Assembly (NCBI GenBank): GCA_947247005.1
Contig: OX365948.1
Location: 3,162,001-3,226,000 of the forward strand
DNA length: 64,000 nucleotides
Reading direction: 5' to 3'
From: Spisula solida
Lineage: Eukaryota; Mollusca; Bivalvia; Venerida; Mactridae
In this document: piece by piece, positions 45,871 to 57,745 of the stretch
Position numbering within the stretch: the stretch's first letter is position 1
Layout: the number at the start of each line of letters is the position of its first letter
Made by a program: the position numbers and the translations under genes
The notes under the pieces: model-generated
Databases searched by the model: none
What the model saw: the letters and a program-made list of their open reading frames with translations, nothing else
What the model was told of the DNA's origin: nothing

Positions 45871-46348
45871 CTTCTAGATAGGTGGCCAGATGTCATATGT
45901 TTGTTTTAGATCACAACGCAAAAAATGACGCAACGTTTTATTCATGACATTTATGACGTTACACACATAACTCGTATTAATACTAATGTGTATCAGAATT
46001 AGGACTGGGACAATTTCAATAATATTTTGAAATCGGTTAATCTATGGTATGAAATCCAATCGAACCGGTTAATTGGCCGCCATATTGAAAATGGTGTTTC
46101 CTTTATAAGGACCAATTTACCCAGGTACTTTCAGCAGCAGAATTCATGTGTGTTTATTTTATCATCGAGGTATACAATACCAAAATAAGATTTAATGGCA
46201 TTGTAGGGTGTGTATTGTTTTAGAACGATTAGCGGTTTTGCAAAATTGAAACTGGTTTCAACTTGCAATCGAACTGTATCAGATTAACCGAGTTATCGTC
46301 CGGGAATAATCAGAATAAACAAAAACTATTTTAACATTCGTTGTTTTT
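45871..46348. other. Spacer, nothing recognised
   Basis: No gene; 'aatcggttaatc' type words at 46,030-46,080 are only locally repeated. Confidence 0.4.
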
Positions 46349-46918
46349 TTCTGGTTATTTTTTATAAGTTTGAGTCTGATTTCAGTATGTTTTTAACAGA
46401 GTTGTCCCCTTGCTTACCAATAACTCAAATTCTAACATAGCATGTGAGATTTGCCTTCTTTGCGTATATTCAGCTTACCATATTTTATTACCGCGATAAA
46501 ATATAGCTGATTGATGACGTCACGTTTGACGTCATATAGAACGTAACGTTCCTAGGAAAGAAAGTAGTTTGACGTCAACCTGTCTTGTTATGCTATAAGT
46601 GGTAAAGCATTGGCGATGTTAGAATCGAAATAGTAAATAGGAGTTGTGCCGTGTTGTGTTATAAAATATAGGCACGCGTTTGAATGCGTACACTAAATTA
46701 CTCGTGCTACGCACTCGTGATTTAATTGCTACGCATCCAAACACGTGCCTATATTCTATTACTCAACAAAACATAGCTACGTATTCATTATGTCTTAAAC
46801 TTAGTATGGGGACCTATGTTTTAATTGTAATTTCTTTCTGGTTATGTTTTATGAGTTTGAGTCTGATTTCAGTATTTTTGGAACAGAGTTGTCCCCCTTG
46901 CTTACCAATAACTCAAAA
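46349..46918 (+). repeat. ~83 bp direct repeats flanking MITE K
   Basis: 46,349-46,430 and 46,835-46,918 share 'ttctggttat.ttttat.agtttgag', 'tctgatttcagtat', 'aacagagttgtccc' and 'cttgcttaccaataactcaaa'. They are too long for a target duplication. Either MITE K inserted in one unit of a pre-existing tandem pair, or unequal exchange occurred around it. The 93-codon frame 46,680-46,961 spans MITE and repeat and is not a gene. Confidence 0.75.
46432..46798 (+). mobile_element. MITE K, copy 2, with three TGACGTCA sites
   Basis: Same element as 38,157-38,499, with octamers at 46,515, 46,527 and 46,570. The first two keep their 12-base phasing; the third is 15 bases closer because of a deletion. 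This copy has an extra ~40 bases (46,683-46,722, 'cgctacgcactcgtg'-like) missing from copy 1. Confidence 0.82.
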
Positions 46919-47200
46919 CTTAACATGGGACTTATGTTTTAATTGTATTTTTTGTTTGTAATAATTTATATTCCACTATACTGTCACTTTTTTATCAATA
47001 TAAACATAGGTATGCGAATATTGCCTGTTTGTTTATGAATAGTTTGTCATAATTTAGAAATGATATGATAATGTATCATACTTGTTTATTATGTTTTCAA
47101 ACTAGTACTAGTCTAAGTATGTATATGTTCTGTAAATATGTTCATATTTTTGTTATGGGCCGGTGGCCAATATCAAATAAAATCTTTGTCATTGTCATAG
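46919..47200 (+). mobile_element. 5'-truncated LINE 3' end
   Basis: T-rich 3' UTR-like sequence ends with 'tatgggccggtggcc' at 47,154-47,168, AATAAAATC and a (TTGTCA)n-like tail 'ctttgtcattgtcat'. The GGCC-box plus AATAAA plus short tandem tail is the 3' end of molluscan LINEs known to me. No coding portion is included. Confidence 0.6.
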
Positions 47201-47897
47201 TCAATTTAAAGTTATAATACAGAAAATTGAGAAAACCCTGTTGGAAAAGACATTCACATTCGTCCTTAATGGTCATTTTTCTTGGAGTTATTGCCCTTGA
47301 CCTACTGATTTTTTGTCCCCTCAGTGGCAATGATCAACTGGTAGAATTCATGAAACCTGAAATAAATATGTACACTCATACTGGGATGATACTCGTCAAT
47401 GTCTTTTATTGCTTAATTTTACTGATTACCCATAAGGCAGGGGATATTAAGGAGGACCGAGCTGCCTTTTGCGCACGCGCGAAATTACAAAATCGTATTA
47501 GATAAGAACAAACATGAATTTTAGTTTCAATGATCGCATATGAATGTTGATTAATGATAATAAACATAATATTATTGCACAAATTAGATATTATTAACTT
47601 TTTATTACCTACTCATTAATAATTAATTTATTATCTTAGGATGAATGAATCACCTTTTTAGGCAATGCCTTAGTTCATATTATGTTTTTATGAAACATGT
47701 CACAAGCGCTTTCCAAGCCGACTGTTAAATACAAGAACAAGAGACGATGTTATGCATGAATTGTTGTTGGTTGACGCGCGTGATTTTCTCGAGGTAGCCA
47801 TCACTAGTTTGTTTTATACTGCACGTGTATTTGCTACTAAGACAACAAGTTTAAGTATGTCAATCAAAAAACAACGTGAAAACAACATCATCAAAGA
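47201..47897. other. Stretch with an unrecognised hydrophobic frame
   Basis: 47,227-47,505 (plus, 92 codons) has two hydrophobic segments ('VIFLGVIALDLLIF', 'ILVNVFYCLILLI') that could span a membrane. 'attgcccttgacctactga' in the same DNA is a phrase I associate with bivalve repeats, so I do not call a gene. Confidence 0.4.
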
Positions 47898-48965
47898 GAT
47901 AATATTAAGTCAGACAGAGAAGGCATCACTCAACTTAACTAGCCGAGCACAGAAAACATTAAACACACACAAGGCACAATGCCCAACTGAACCAACCGAG
48001 CACAGAAAACATGAAACACATACAATGCACAATGCCAAAAAAAACAAGTAAAGATCCGCCCAAGTTAAAGCTGGCGAAAAGTATAATGTATTCATCAACC
48101 AAAAAACTGAATGACCTAGCTGAATAACCCAGTTTCCACAGTAAAACGACCCTAAAGCCTAGTTTAAGCTGTCAGAAATACTAAAAAGAAGACGTGCCCA
48201 TCACACTGCCGAACAAGAATAATGATCCGCCCTTGTTCCAGCTGGTAAAAAAGCTGACTTGAATGGTTTCAGCAAACAAAAGGCGGAATGCCGACGCTGA
48301 ACGATCTAGTAACAACAGTAAAATTGCTGAAATACATAGTTTAAACTGCCTTAAGCTTTAAAACTTAAATAACAGTATTAAAGCGCTGAAAGGCTAATTT
48401 CAGCTGAATGACCTACTTATAGTTTCAGCAATACAAAAGCCGAAAGCCAGAGCCGGATGATCTAGTTTCAATACGTAAAATGACCCAGCTGATTAACCCA
48501 AACTCAACAAGTCGAGATATGCCTAAGTGAACAACCACGCCACATGACCACAGTGGACGCCCCAGCCGGATGGCCTAGTTTCAATAAGCAAAATGTCTCA
48601 GTTGAACAAGTAAATTGTTACAGTTGAATAACCCAGCCTCAACAAGTCGAGATATGCCTAAGTGAACAACCACGCAACATGACCACAATGGACGCCACAG
48701 ACTGATGACCTAGTTTAAATGAGTGAACGTTTTTAGTTGAATAAGTAAAATGTCATAGTTGAACAAGTCGAGATAGGCCTAAGTGAATAACCACGCCAAT
48801 TTAACACGGTGGACGATAGGGAATAAAAATAGCAACACAAAACTTCATCCATAACTCCACAGCTGTACATCAACCAATGAACGAACCGGGCAGGATCCGT
48901 ACGGCGCAAACGAAATAGTTAGGGGACAACTAGCAAATGCGAATAAATAACTCTTAATGATTAAC
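47898..48965 (+). repeat. Repeat family C/D, copy with expanded inner repeat
   Basis: Direct match to the left half of 22,497-24,640. Near 48,496, 48,635 and 48,765 the block 'acaagtcgagatatgcctaa' plus 'gtgaa.aaccacgc' occurs three times (period ~130-140), against one eroded unit at 22,925 in the other copy, so the inner repeat has expanded here. The 99-codon frame 47,752-48,051 spans the repeat's edge. Confidence 0.82.
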
Positions 48966-49032
48966 GCCTGTTTGTGCTGTTGAATTCTGTTTCTCATAGA
49001 CCATAATCCTAGTTGAAATCCAAACCTACCTC

Positions 49033-50440
49033 CATGTGTATGCATTGTACGTCACTCGGACGAATTCAATCATGTAATGTTTATATGTCAGGATGTTTAA
49101 TAATAAATATTTCCGCAAAAAAGTGACTTCAAAGAAACTCGGGAATACAACGTCTTTTGAACCGGGTGACTTGACAAATTGTATCTATCCATAAACAACC
49201 GAGAGGCGGTACCACTACAACGAGTGCTATCGGATTTCTCGTACAATTCTCATTAACGGCTAATCTTATATTTTAGATTAGCTTTTACTAAAGATCAAGG
49301 TTATAATTACAACAGAAATGGCAAATAAATTGGGGAACAAAGTTCTTTAGATACAAGCACATCGATTTTGTATTATGTTATTAGACTGCATGAGACATCT
49401 TTCAATATTTATTGAAATGGATCACACTAATTACAGCAAAGTCATACGAAGCGCCTGTACACTCACTTATAATGACCTTTATGAGGATAACATGCACTTC
49501 GCCTAATAAGTAAACCTACCGACAAAATGAGCGTTTTCCAATTACTAACTCGGGTTACACGAGTAACACGAGTTGTAAAAGGAACGTGTCGGGTAAACGC
49601 AGTGCGCATGCGTATAATCTCTAATCTACTCGACCCAAGAACGCGGATTCTCTCGAGTCAAAATGACGGAAAGCGTGAAGCGCATGCGTATAATCTCTAA
49701 CCTAAATTTTTAACTTTAGGAACATTATCTGACAGTTTATTATAATACAGTTTTTTCAGTCATAATATTATCGTCCGAGTGACGTACAATGCATACACAT
49801 AATTGTTAGACCTTTGGTCGCCATTTTGAACTCGACTCGATACGTCCTCGATACGTTCTTGATATCACTACCGAGTACTCCGACTGCGCATGCCCAAATT
49901 TTTTACTCGGGTTGGTAATTGGAAAACACTCATAGTGTCAACTGTTGCTTATTGTTTCCGTAACAATACTTACTACCAGCGAATTCGTCTCAGACCAATA
50001 AATTACGGCTTATTTGTATGATTTATCATATACAGTAACTACTACTTTAAATATTGACCCTATGTGTATAGCGACGTTTACTACATATATACGAGCATCG
50101 ATATATGTGACATTTTGGTTTTATTTCATACGTGTAGTAGCACCTTGAAATAGGTTTCTGATTTCGTCCATTTGGCAATTATGTCACAATTTTATTCCAA
50201 TCTGTATTTTCTCAAAATACATTATATCACCACACAGATCAGTAAATAAATCTACACAAAATGGAAATAAATACACAATTTGGTGTATATTGTGTTAGTT
50301 AATGTTTCTATGGTAGTGTCATATGACCTACAAAACTTCTTGGCCGCGGGAAATTTTGCATTATATTAAACCTAGGTAACAAGACTTTATGTCTAAAATG
50401 AAAATTAGTTTTGAACATTGTAGAAATCAATATACGGATG
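49033..50440 (-). repeat. Dispersed repeat A, copy 2 (empty site of foldback)
   Basis: Inverted, uninterrupted by the foldback element: at 50,006-50,015 the complement reads AAATAAGCCG where copy 1 holds the 7 kb insertion. It is itself interrupted by a 407 bp MITE at 49,527-49,933, a place where copy 1 reads through (13,655-13,662). The two copies thus serve as mutual empty sites. Confidence 0.87.
49527..49933. mobile_element. 407 bp MITE in repeat A
   Basis: Ends ATGAGCGTTTTCCAATTAC and the complement of GTAATTGGAAAACACTCAT, extending to ~27 bp with 'taactcggg'. CpG-rich inside with 'gcgcatgcgtataatctcta' twice (49,604 and 49,679). It also contains 'cgtccgagtgacgtacaatg' (49,771), identical to the complement of the end of repeat A at 49,033-49,062. 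No clear target duplication. Confidence 0.75.
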
Positions 50441-51261
50441 TACGATTTTAATTCGTGTACTTTGCTTGTCGTGTAAAATATACATTCACATTAGTCACAA
50501 ATGTTCACTGACACTGAATCAAAATGTTCTAAACATGTTCGCAAAATTGCATCGAGATATGTTACGAAATAAAAAGGTGTATAGGTATATAAAATAGTGG
50601 ATCTCATGATACATGTACTTAATTAATAGTTGATTATTTGATTCATTAATATGCTTTTGAAGTTTAACAAGCATTTATAAATATTGATAAGGTAGAAACA
50701 TGATGTGCATTAAGCTTCATCTTCATTCATGTAGAATTGGATAACATTCGAGTATATGTAAATATACAAACTGTTCTCAGCTTATGTACTAGTTGATATT
50801 TTAATTTTGATGTCAGTTGCAATACCAAAGTCTGATTTCGATGTGAAATGTGGCATAGTCGGGTACCACGACATTTTAGTTGACGATTGCATCAGAAAAT
50901 GAGTCTTTAATTGTATTGGTTAAAATTAATAATTAACATTTAATTTCGTTGGTCAAAATTATCCCTCCCTACTTGTCAAAACACAAAGCAAAACTTTAAA
51001 ATAACAAGCGTCCACAGTCGTTTTAAAATCGTCATTTTGATTATATAGAATTTCGACTCACTTTTTGTTAACGGATGCTAATTATACTGTTGACACTCTC
51101 CAATTGACGTAATATGTCTACAGAGTATTGTATATACGTCAGGCATCTTATTTCCGCAATTATGTAGATCTACAAGTTTCGATAGTGAAAATATTTAACT
51201 TTCAAATTGTGTTTAACGGCAAATGTACGACTTGCGCCGGTACACTGTTACTATAGCTACT
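50441..51261. other. Spacer, nothing recognised
   Basis: AT-rich with no open frame above 60 codons. Confidence 0.45.
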
Positions 51262-51263
51262 AA

Positions 51264-51854
51264 AAGGAAAACCGGTCTTAGTGACATTGTAATGTGGTAC
51301 AGAAAAGGCTACAAAATGAGAAAACGGGACATGCTCTTTGATTTAAGTTTAAGTAATTGGATAATACAATATTTTAGCTTTATTTTTTCTCATTAAATAT
51401 GTTAAAGTAACTTCTGTCGTTGCCATGGTAACCCATTTCGGAAAAGTACCAAATTGGATTGAATATCGAGCAAAACGATGGGCTAGTGGTTAAAAACAGT
51501 AGCTAATTTTCTCTTAAAGCTCATGTTTTTGCTATGTTACATTCAATAAGAACATATTTCTAAATTGTAATATTATTTTGAAACGTTTAATGCTTGTTAA
51601 CGTTACACCAAACAAAGTTGGAATGACGTTTGCGACGTTACTCAAAAACTAGTTTGGAGCGCTTAGATTTAAAGGTCTGTAACTTTGTAACTGGATATTA
51701 TATTTTATTAAAGTTTTCATAAACTGTTCATTAGAGTCTTGTCGTTCTTACTCTATTATGATTTTTATATTTTCTCACTAAGCCCGGTTTTCCCGGAGAT
51801 CGGCTAAGCTCATATATATGTATGAGTCGTTCTCCTTAGTCTCGCTTAGTGACA
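51264..51854. mobile_element. TIR element with CTTAGTGA ends
   Basis: GGAAAACCGGTCTTAGTGA (51,266-51,284) and its near complement TCACTAAGCCCGGTTTTCC (51,775-51,793) bound ~530 bp. The right end continues into a second fold ending GCTTAGTGAC (51,844-51,853) across a CTCATATATATGTATGAG palindrome. 'gttgccatggtaaccca' lies inside. No ORF. Confidence 0.6.
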
Positions 51855-53014
51855 ATATTCTGAAAAGCATGATAATATAGCATTGGAAAGACAATACTCT
51901 TCTGAATGGCTTCTGAAATACAGGCTGAATAAATTCCCTACCATGTGCAGATAGTCCTGTCTAATCCCTTGGTGTGTCCCCGGTCGATAATATACGGGTC
52001 AAGTATAATTCCTGCTACATGTGACAACAAATTCCCGTATATCGGGAAAGTATTTATGTCTTATTCCCACGTGCATCCCTCCCCAGAGGGTAAACACCTA
52101 TAAGAGGTTAACTTAAGCACAAAACAGTGACATTTGGCCTAAAAGTGGTCTTCATTTTGATGAAGATGATTTTTAAATTTACATGTATGAAGTGTGTTTT
52201 GATTTCAAGTTTTACTGTTGTTTATTTAAATCAGGTAAAATAATTCAACTTTAATTATGCAACACATATTACTGTGAAGTTATTAATATTCGTGGCATAT
52301 TAAAATTTCTCACTTTCACGGGTAACCTAGATCACGATCAAACAATTAAATCCCCTCAAATATCTGAACTAAAAAGTATGTAACAAGAGATGTTTATTTC
52401 AACACATTAAATCCACGAATTTAAATAAAAATACCAAATTACCATTTTACCAACATTTGCGAAATGCAATTTTGATTTCCACGAGAATTAATGATTATAC
52501 AGTATTAAGTAACTAAACTTTCAAGATGGTTAACTTCGTTTTTATAAGAAACACTAAGTAAAATAAATAAAAAATGTCAATGAAATAAGACAAGCATTTT
52601 ATTTTGTTTTTAAAGACTCTTATTCACTGTCATGTACCAGACTTTTGAAATAATGCCATTGTTGCTTATCGTTTTAATTTCTAATCTGTGTCTGAATAAA
52701 TGCATCTCAATCAGCAAAATGTGTTTGTCTATAATAAGGCAGAATATGAGACTAGATCACCACAGTTATACCACACAAGAGGTTCAATCTTCACTGGAGC
52801 TTAACATCGGTTTATTACCCCAAGTGGTCATATTTATGAGGCGTGTACATCAAGTACAGACATTCACGAAAAAGTGCCAATGAACACTCAATTAGTTCTC
52901 TACAGATGGGTTAGGCAGACCGACCTGACCCCTATACCTTAGAATATTTACTTGCTTGGCTACCGTGTAGAAGATGTTTGTATATCATGTAAGAGAGTTT
53001 ATCTTTATTGCCAG
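51855..53014. other. Stretch without recognised gene
   Basis: CCCGTATAT-type inverted words at 51,990-52,045; 83-codon plus frame at 52,632-52,883 ('LLLIVLISNLCLNKC' start, signal-peptide-like) without any supporting context. Confidence 0.4.
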
Positions 53015-53480
53015 TGATAATATTTAACCAATATTTTATTTCTGGTGATTGTTATGTTCTTTATTTAAACATACATTGCCAATAGCCAAAATAGATGATT
53101 TGCCGTGCGCTTGATACACTTTCTAATACCAAACCGGTGAACCCACACATTTAGTGAGTGGATGTATATGTAGACAGACCAACCATGGCAAATGACAATT
53201 GTATTATGAATAATCAATATCGAGAGCATTCCTTCTATATATTGTTAACAAACTGTCGTTGCTATCTTCTGACCATTTTCCCATTAAACACTTGTGTTAC
53301 ATCTCAGTCACCACACCATGAGATTTGACAAGCTGAAGTAAGGACTGTGGTTTGATAAGAGCATATTATGGAGATTTTCATGATAGTAAAAGCTACGACA
53401 GAGTGATATACACAGTTTTACTAGGCAGTATAGAATAGTGACTTAATTGTTATTTAGATGAGCAATCAGACATTTTCTGA
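53015..53480 (+). repeat. Dispersed repeat Q, copy 2
   Basis: Direct partner of 4,190-4,540, about 100 bases longer because of small indels in 53,130-53,260. Confidence 0.75.
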
Positions 53481-54602
53481 CGGTCTTAGTACTTTAGTCA
53501 GAAAAAATGTGCTGCAGGATACAAACCCAATTAGGTTGGTGAAAGCCATTTCCTTTTCGAGTTTTAAGATACAACATCTCAAAGGCCCGGAGGTCATGTA
53601 ATATTATTAGTTTTTTCATCATCTGAAAAATGTACCTAACGGAATCTATCATTTACGACGGTCAGTCAAAAATAACTGAGAGCTGCTTATTAATGCTAAA
53701 GGGATTCAGTATTCCAGTATTTTACTTATACTATAGTCAAATATAATATATCAATGATATCATGACGAATTCCAATCTTGGGTTATAGCACTTTATTTAT
53801 TGTTGCCAGGCAACAAAAGACGACAATCCTATGACATATGTTCATGCTGCCAGTAGAACACAATTGTGTGTTGCTAAGGAAACATGATCGTATATCTGAT
53901 TTTTTACAAACCTAGTATTTATTGCGCAATACATCAATACTTCAGATATACCACATTCTTGTTGCTCTGATCTCTTAATATAGTTATGTTAGTTGATAAA
54001 ATTTACAGCAAATAAATAAGAACTACACCATTGCATTTACAATTGTTTCACTCTCTCTGCAGCTGATTCGAACGTATGTTCTTTAGTTGCTCGGCACCTA
54101 TATTTAACATCTGAATGCATCCGATGTTCCGCAGGGGATTACAATAAACGGTAATTAATAGAAAATGCATCTGCAGTTTGCAGGCATTAATTATCAACGC
54201 TCAGTTAGTTTGACTGACCCTCGTGCATGTGTACATTGTATATGAACAGAATAGTGTTATGGTGAAGCATTGACAAATAAACACACAAGTATACGTAAAT
54301 ATCTAGGTTATGTATACAATAATGATAGAATTAACTGTCACACGATTGTATTGTGAACGTTTTTTCTACAATGCTAAAGTCCTATTCCCGCAGCTAGAAG
54401 CAGGTATTGTGACTGACATTGACAGTTCCAACCTGTTTTACAATGATCGACCGAAAACTTACTGTCAAATCATGTGATCGACCTGACATTTTGAATGACA
54501 TGCAAGGGCAAGTAACTGTGTCGATTTTAATTCTTTGACTATAATAGAATGTCACAAGAAGACCACTAAACAAATCTTTGTTCAAAACGAACCATCACGG
54601 AA
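53481..54602. other. Spacer, nothing recognised
   Basis: A 63-codon minus frame (54,394-54,585) and nothing else. Confidence 0.45.
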
Positions 54603-54664
54603 TCGCCAATTTCCGTGTTACCTCGGTATGTAGGAGTGTAGCGAGGTAACACGGAAATTGACGA
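54603..54664. repeat. 23 bp stem hairpin
   Basis: 54,603-54,625 and 54,642-54,664 pair at 22 of 23 positions (core CAATTTCCGTGTTACCTCG) around a 16-base loop. Length and near-perfection would suit a precursor-like RNA hairpin or a very small foldback; no second copy seen here. Confidence 0.8.
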
Positions 54665-55254
54665 TGTGTTTTATCTTTAAAACTCCGTAAACACACATTT
54701 TTTACTTTAAATATTGAAATCGATTTATTTACCTAGGATAATTGTTTTTGACGGCAATTATGACGAATATTTATACCTAAATAAGAAAATATTAAATTCA
54801 AAATTAAAAAATAAATCGAAGCGTTCCTTCCCTTGGAAAATGTCATTGATCGCTCGCATATGCAAGCATGACGTACTTTGCTGTCACTTCTACTGTTGTG
54901 ACCGATTTTATTAAAAGAAATCGGGTTATTCGCGGCACCCTAGGATAAACATGGGATATAAATACACAAATAAACACTGCTGTGAGGGAGAACACTGTTT
55001 CATCTTTAATACTGTACATCTGTGTAGTGGTGTTCGACACGATGTTTAACATCACTGAAGTAAAATTAACGAAGCATTTATGATCAGTTACTGTGCATTA
55101 GTAGGCCTAGTTGCAAATGTCTCAAGCATTTTCATTTACAGACGAGCAATTAAGGCTCCATGTTTTTATCTGCTCTACTGAACCGCATGATTGTATTTCA
55201 TAAAAAAACAGAATTTCTGTCTGTCACGACCATCGGTATGCATTAGTCAATTAA
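54665..55254. other. Spacer, nothing recognised
   Basis: Two opposing ~70-codon frames (54,714-55,055) overlap; neither is gene-like. Confidence 0.45.
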
Positions 55255-55510
55255 AAAACGTCCCCAACTCGGGGAATGGTGGTGATTTTACGTTTTTAGG
55301 TAAACTCCCTAATCCAAACCAGGGCCATACAGATGGTAAAATCCCCGCACATTTCCCGGCCCTATTCATCACGGGCATTTTCCAAGGCTATATTCCCCTG
55401 CTTTTTTGGCCGGTAGTGCGGGGACGGACATCATAAATGTATAAACACGGGACAGTTCCGTGCTATCTCGCCCTTTCCCGGGATAGGGATGGGGGCATGG
55501 TTTCAAATGA
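55255..55510. other. GC-rich island, unidentified
   Basis: A stretch with 'ccccaactcggggaatgg', 'atttcccggccc', 'tgcggggac' and 'tttcccgggat' words, much richer in GC than its surroundings. An 81-codon plus frame (55,191-55,436) reads through it (Gly/Pro-rich, 'NSGNGGDFTFLGKLPNPNQG'). It could be a decayed transposon ORF; no motif decides. Confidence 0.4.
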
Positions 55511-56107
55511 TTAATGAATTATACTACTCCATAGTTCTGGCAACTTAACTAAAAATGTAGCCGGTGCCTGTGGTAATGAAGTTAATCTCTGCAGTTAGTA
55601 CACTCCTTCCCCATTATTTCTTCCGAGTCTGTCATGCACTTTTTACATCAATGAAGTAAATAAAAGACTGGAAAAAAGCACCTGGTCTGGGACTGAAATT
55701 CCACAGCGTGCAGTATTACTAGTCTGTACCAATTAACTGAGATAGGCGGCGCCTGTCATGAGTCAGTCTTCACAGTCACTACATATACAAATATACTTTT
55801 CAATATGAACATTTTTATATCTTACAAATCTAACTATGATGCATATTTAAATATTTGCAGGAAATCATTGGTTTCACTTCAGATGGTTTAAGATTTGACA
55901 ACAGTATGCTTGACTGAAGGTGGAAGGAATCCTGGTGGAAGTGAACAGGTTTTATATGCAGTATTCCATTAATACAATTACAATAACAATACATATAGAC
56001 TTCTAATACTATATTAATAAAAACAATCTCGGCATGGCTTATCGACATCGGTTTTCGATGACGACTGGGCGATATCTGCCCGAAAACTGACTGACATCAT
56101 ATGGTGA
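55511..56107. other. Spacer, nothing recognised
   Basis: 'gaaattccacagcgtgcagt' region without repeats in the window; a 72-codon minus frame at 55,830-56,048. Confidence 0.4.
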
Positions 56108-56326
56108 TTGGCCGATGTCTGTCCAGCGCCCAGCACCCTTTATCTAGGATGCAAGCAGCAATGCCAAACTGGGTGTGTATATGCTTTGGGTATTCATGCA
56201 ATACATGGAAAGCATTTGACTTCCATCATACAGGTGGTTTGTGACCCAGGTATTAGCTGGTTAGCCATGCAGCTATCACTTACGTTAGATTCTTTGACAA
56301 GTGTTTGCTTCAGTAATGTAAATTAA
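56108..56326 (+). pseudogene. Probable Harbinger-like transposase scrap
   Basis: The C-terminal half of this 72-codon frame reads 'HAIHGKHLTSIIQVVCDPGI' and continues 'SWLAMQLSLTLDSLTS'. PIF/Harbinger nucleases (HARBI1 family) have 'K..HSLNVQ.VCD', in which the Asp is catalytic, followed 15-18 residues later by 'WPGS.HDS'. The Q-VVCD and the later DS at similar spacing fit this, though the WPG triplet is lost. The first catalytic Asp region and the last acidic residue are not found, and no terminal repeats were seen, so this is at most a decayed fragment. The alternative is a chance frame. A following frame (56,360-56,545) ends 'TKCHICGSGELDVTYYAD'; its relation is unknown. Confidence 0.38.
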
Positions 56327-57109
56327 TTTTGAAAATTCAAACAATATCAAAAAACGAATTTGTATTATGGTGCTGTCTCTTGTACATTACATGTATACAC
56401 ATGTATGTCTTATACATTTATGATTACATTATTACAGTTTGTGAAAAAGACTGATGCCGCATACTATCCAGATATTAGCGGTGGAACCACCAAATGCCAC
56501 ATTTGTGGAAGTGGAGAACTTGATGTCACTTATTACGCAGATTAATTCGATGGAACCTGGTGTCAAATATTATCCAAATTGCAGCAATGGAACTATATGT
56601 CACATATATGCTGTATAACTCAGATTGCAATGGTAAAACTATCAGTATCTGAGAATCATTGAATATAAAGTTTCAATAGGTTCACACACTGAGATTCTGG
56701 TTGGATGGTGAACATCAGGAGAAAGTCTAATTTACGTTTCTTGCATTTTGAAATGGAGATCCCAGTGTTTATATTTTGACTTGCAAATTACTTATACTTT
56801 GAGTCTTGACAGTTTTCATGTGTATAAAAGTGTAGTTTGACTTTTATATGTATTTAAGATTTGGTTAATCTCAATGTTAAGAACTTGCCTGGAACATAGT
56901 TGTTGCTATATCAATTATGCTTAATACCAATTACATCATGGTTATATACACAATATATTTATACCATTTCACTGAAGTAATGTAACAAAACTGATGAAAG
57001 TCCCCTGTTAATTTGATAGTAAAACCTGATCCTTTTGATGATAGGACCTATATAAGATTTTCAATGTGATTTATTTTGAACTTAAATTATTAACTGGAAA
57101 CTATTTTTA
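56327..57109. other. Spacer with one Cys-motif frame
   Basis: The 61-codon frame 56,360-56,545 contains CHIC in a Gly-rich setting, and 'gatgtcacttattacgcaga' and 'atatgtcacatatatgctgt' suggest a diverged short direct repeat at 56,520-56,620. Otherwise nothing. Confidence 0.4.
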
Positions 57110-57745
57110 TGCTCCCTGAAGGGTGAGCAGATAGTCGTCGCTTTGTCCGTCCGTCTGTCACACTGTTATCCGGCTCATAACTTGAACAGTATTACATATA
57201 TCAATTTGAAACTTCTTTGGTGAATATATCTTATTAAGGGGAAGTGCAGTGCACAAAAACTATAACTCTTCATTGCAAATGTGTTTTATTTATTTCTTTG
57301 TAATTTGTTCATACATAATTCTTGTCCTGGCCATAACTCATAACCATGACTCTTTATTGTATATTTTTAAAGTTATGGCCCTTTGTACTTGCTTCTTGTC
57401 CAGGACGTAATTCAAACCGAATAGGAGGTATTGATTTTAAATTGTATAGGTGATTAGATCTCATAGAAGAGAAGTGCAGTGTCAAAAACCATAACTCTAT
57501 GTTACTCTGTATTTTAATTCTCTCCCTTTTCAAAGAAATGAAAACTTGTCCAACACATTACTTAAACAGTATTGATGGCTATTGATTAAAACTTCACATA
57601 GTGGTAAGAGTCCATCAAGGGAACGTGTCGTGTCAAAGATCCATAACCCTACCTTACTTAGTTTTTTAATTATCTGCCTTTTTAGACAATTTAGTGCTTG
57701 TCCAGCTAGTATTGATGACATTTGTTTTAAACTTCACATAATGCA
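57110..57745 (+). repeat. Bivalve-type repeat with three modules
   Basis: Opens with 'gctccctgaagggtgagcag' and 'tttgtccgtccgtctgtc' and continues with modules at about 57,240, 57,470 and 57,620, each 'gaa.tgcagtg..caaaaa(c)cataactct'. The class resembles the arrays at 3.6 and 15.3 kb in design, not in sequence. Complementary ~60-codon frames (57,530-57,764) are by-products. Confidence 0.6.

Noticed and set aside
55191..55436. Gly/Pro-rich frame as a gene
   Set aside because: It coincides with a GC-rich island with repeated CCCGG words and has no domain that I can name.
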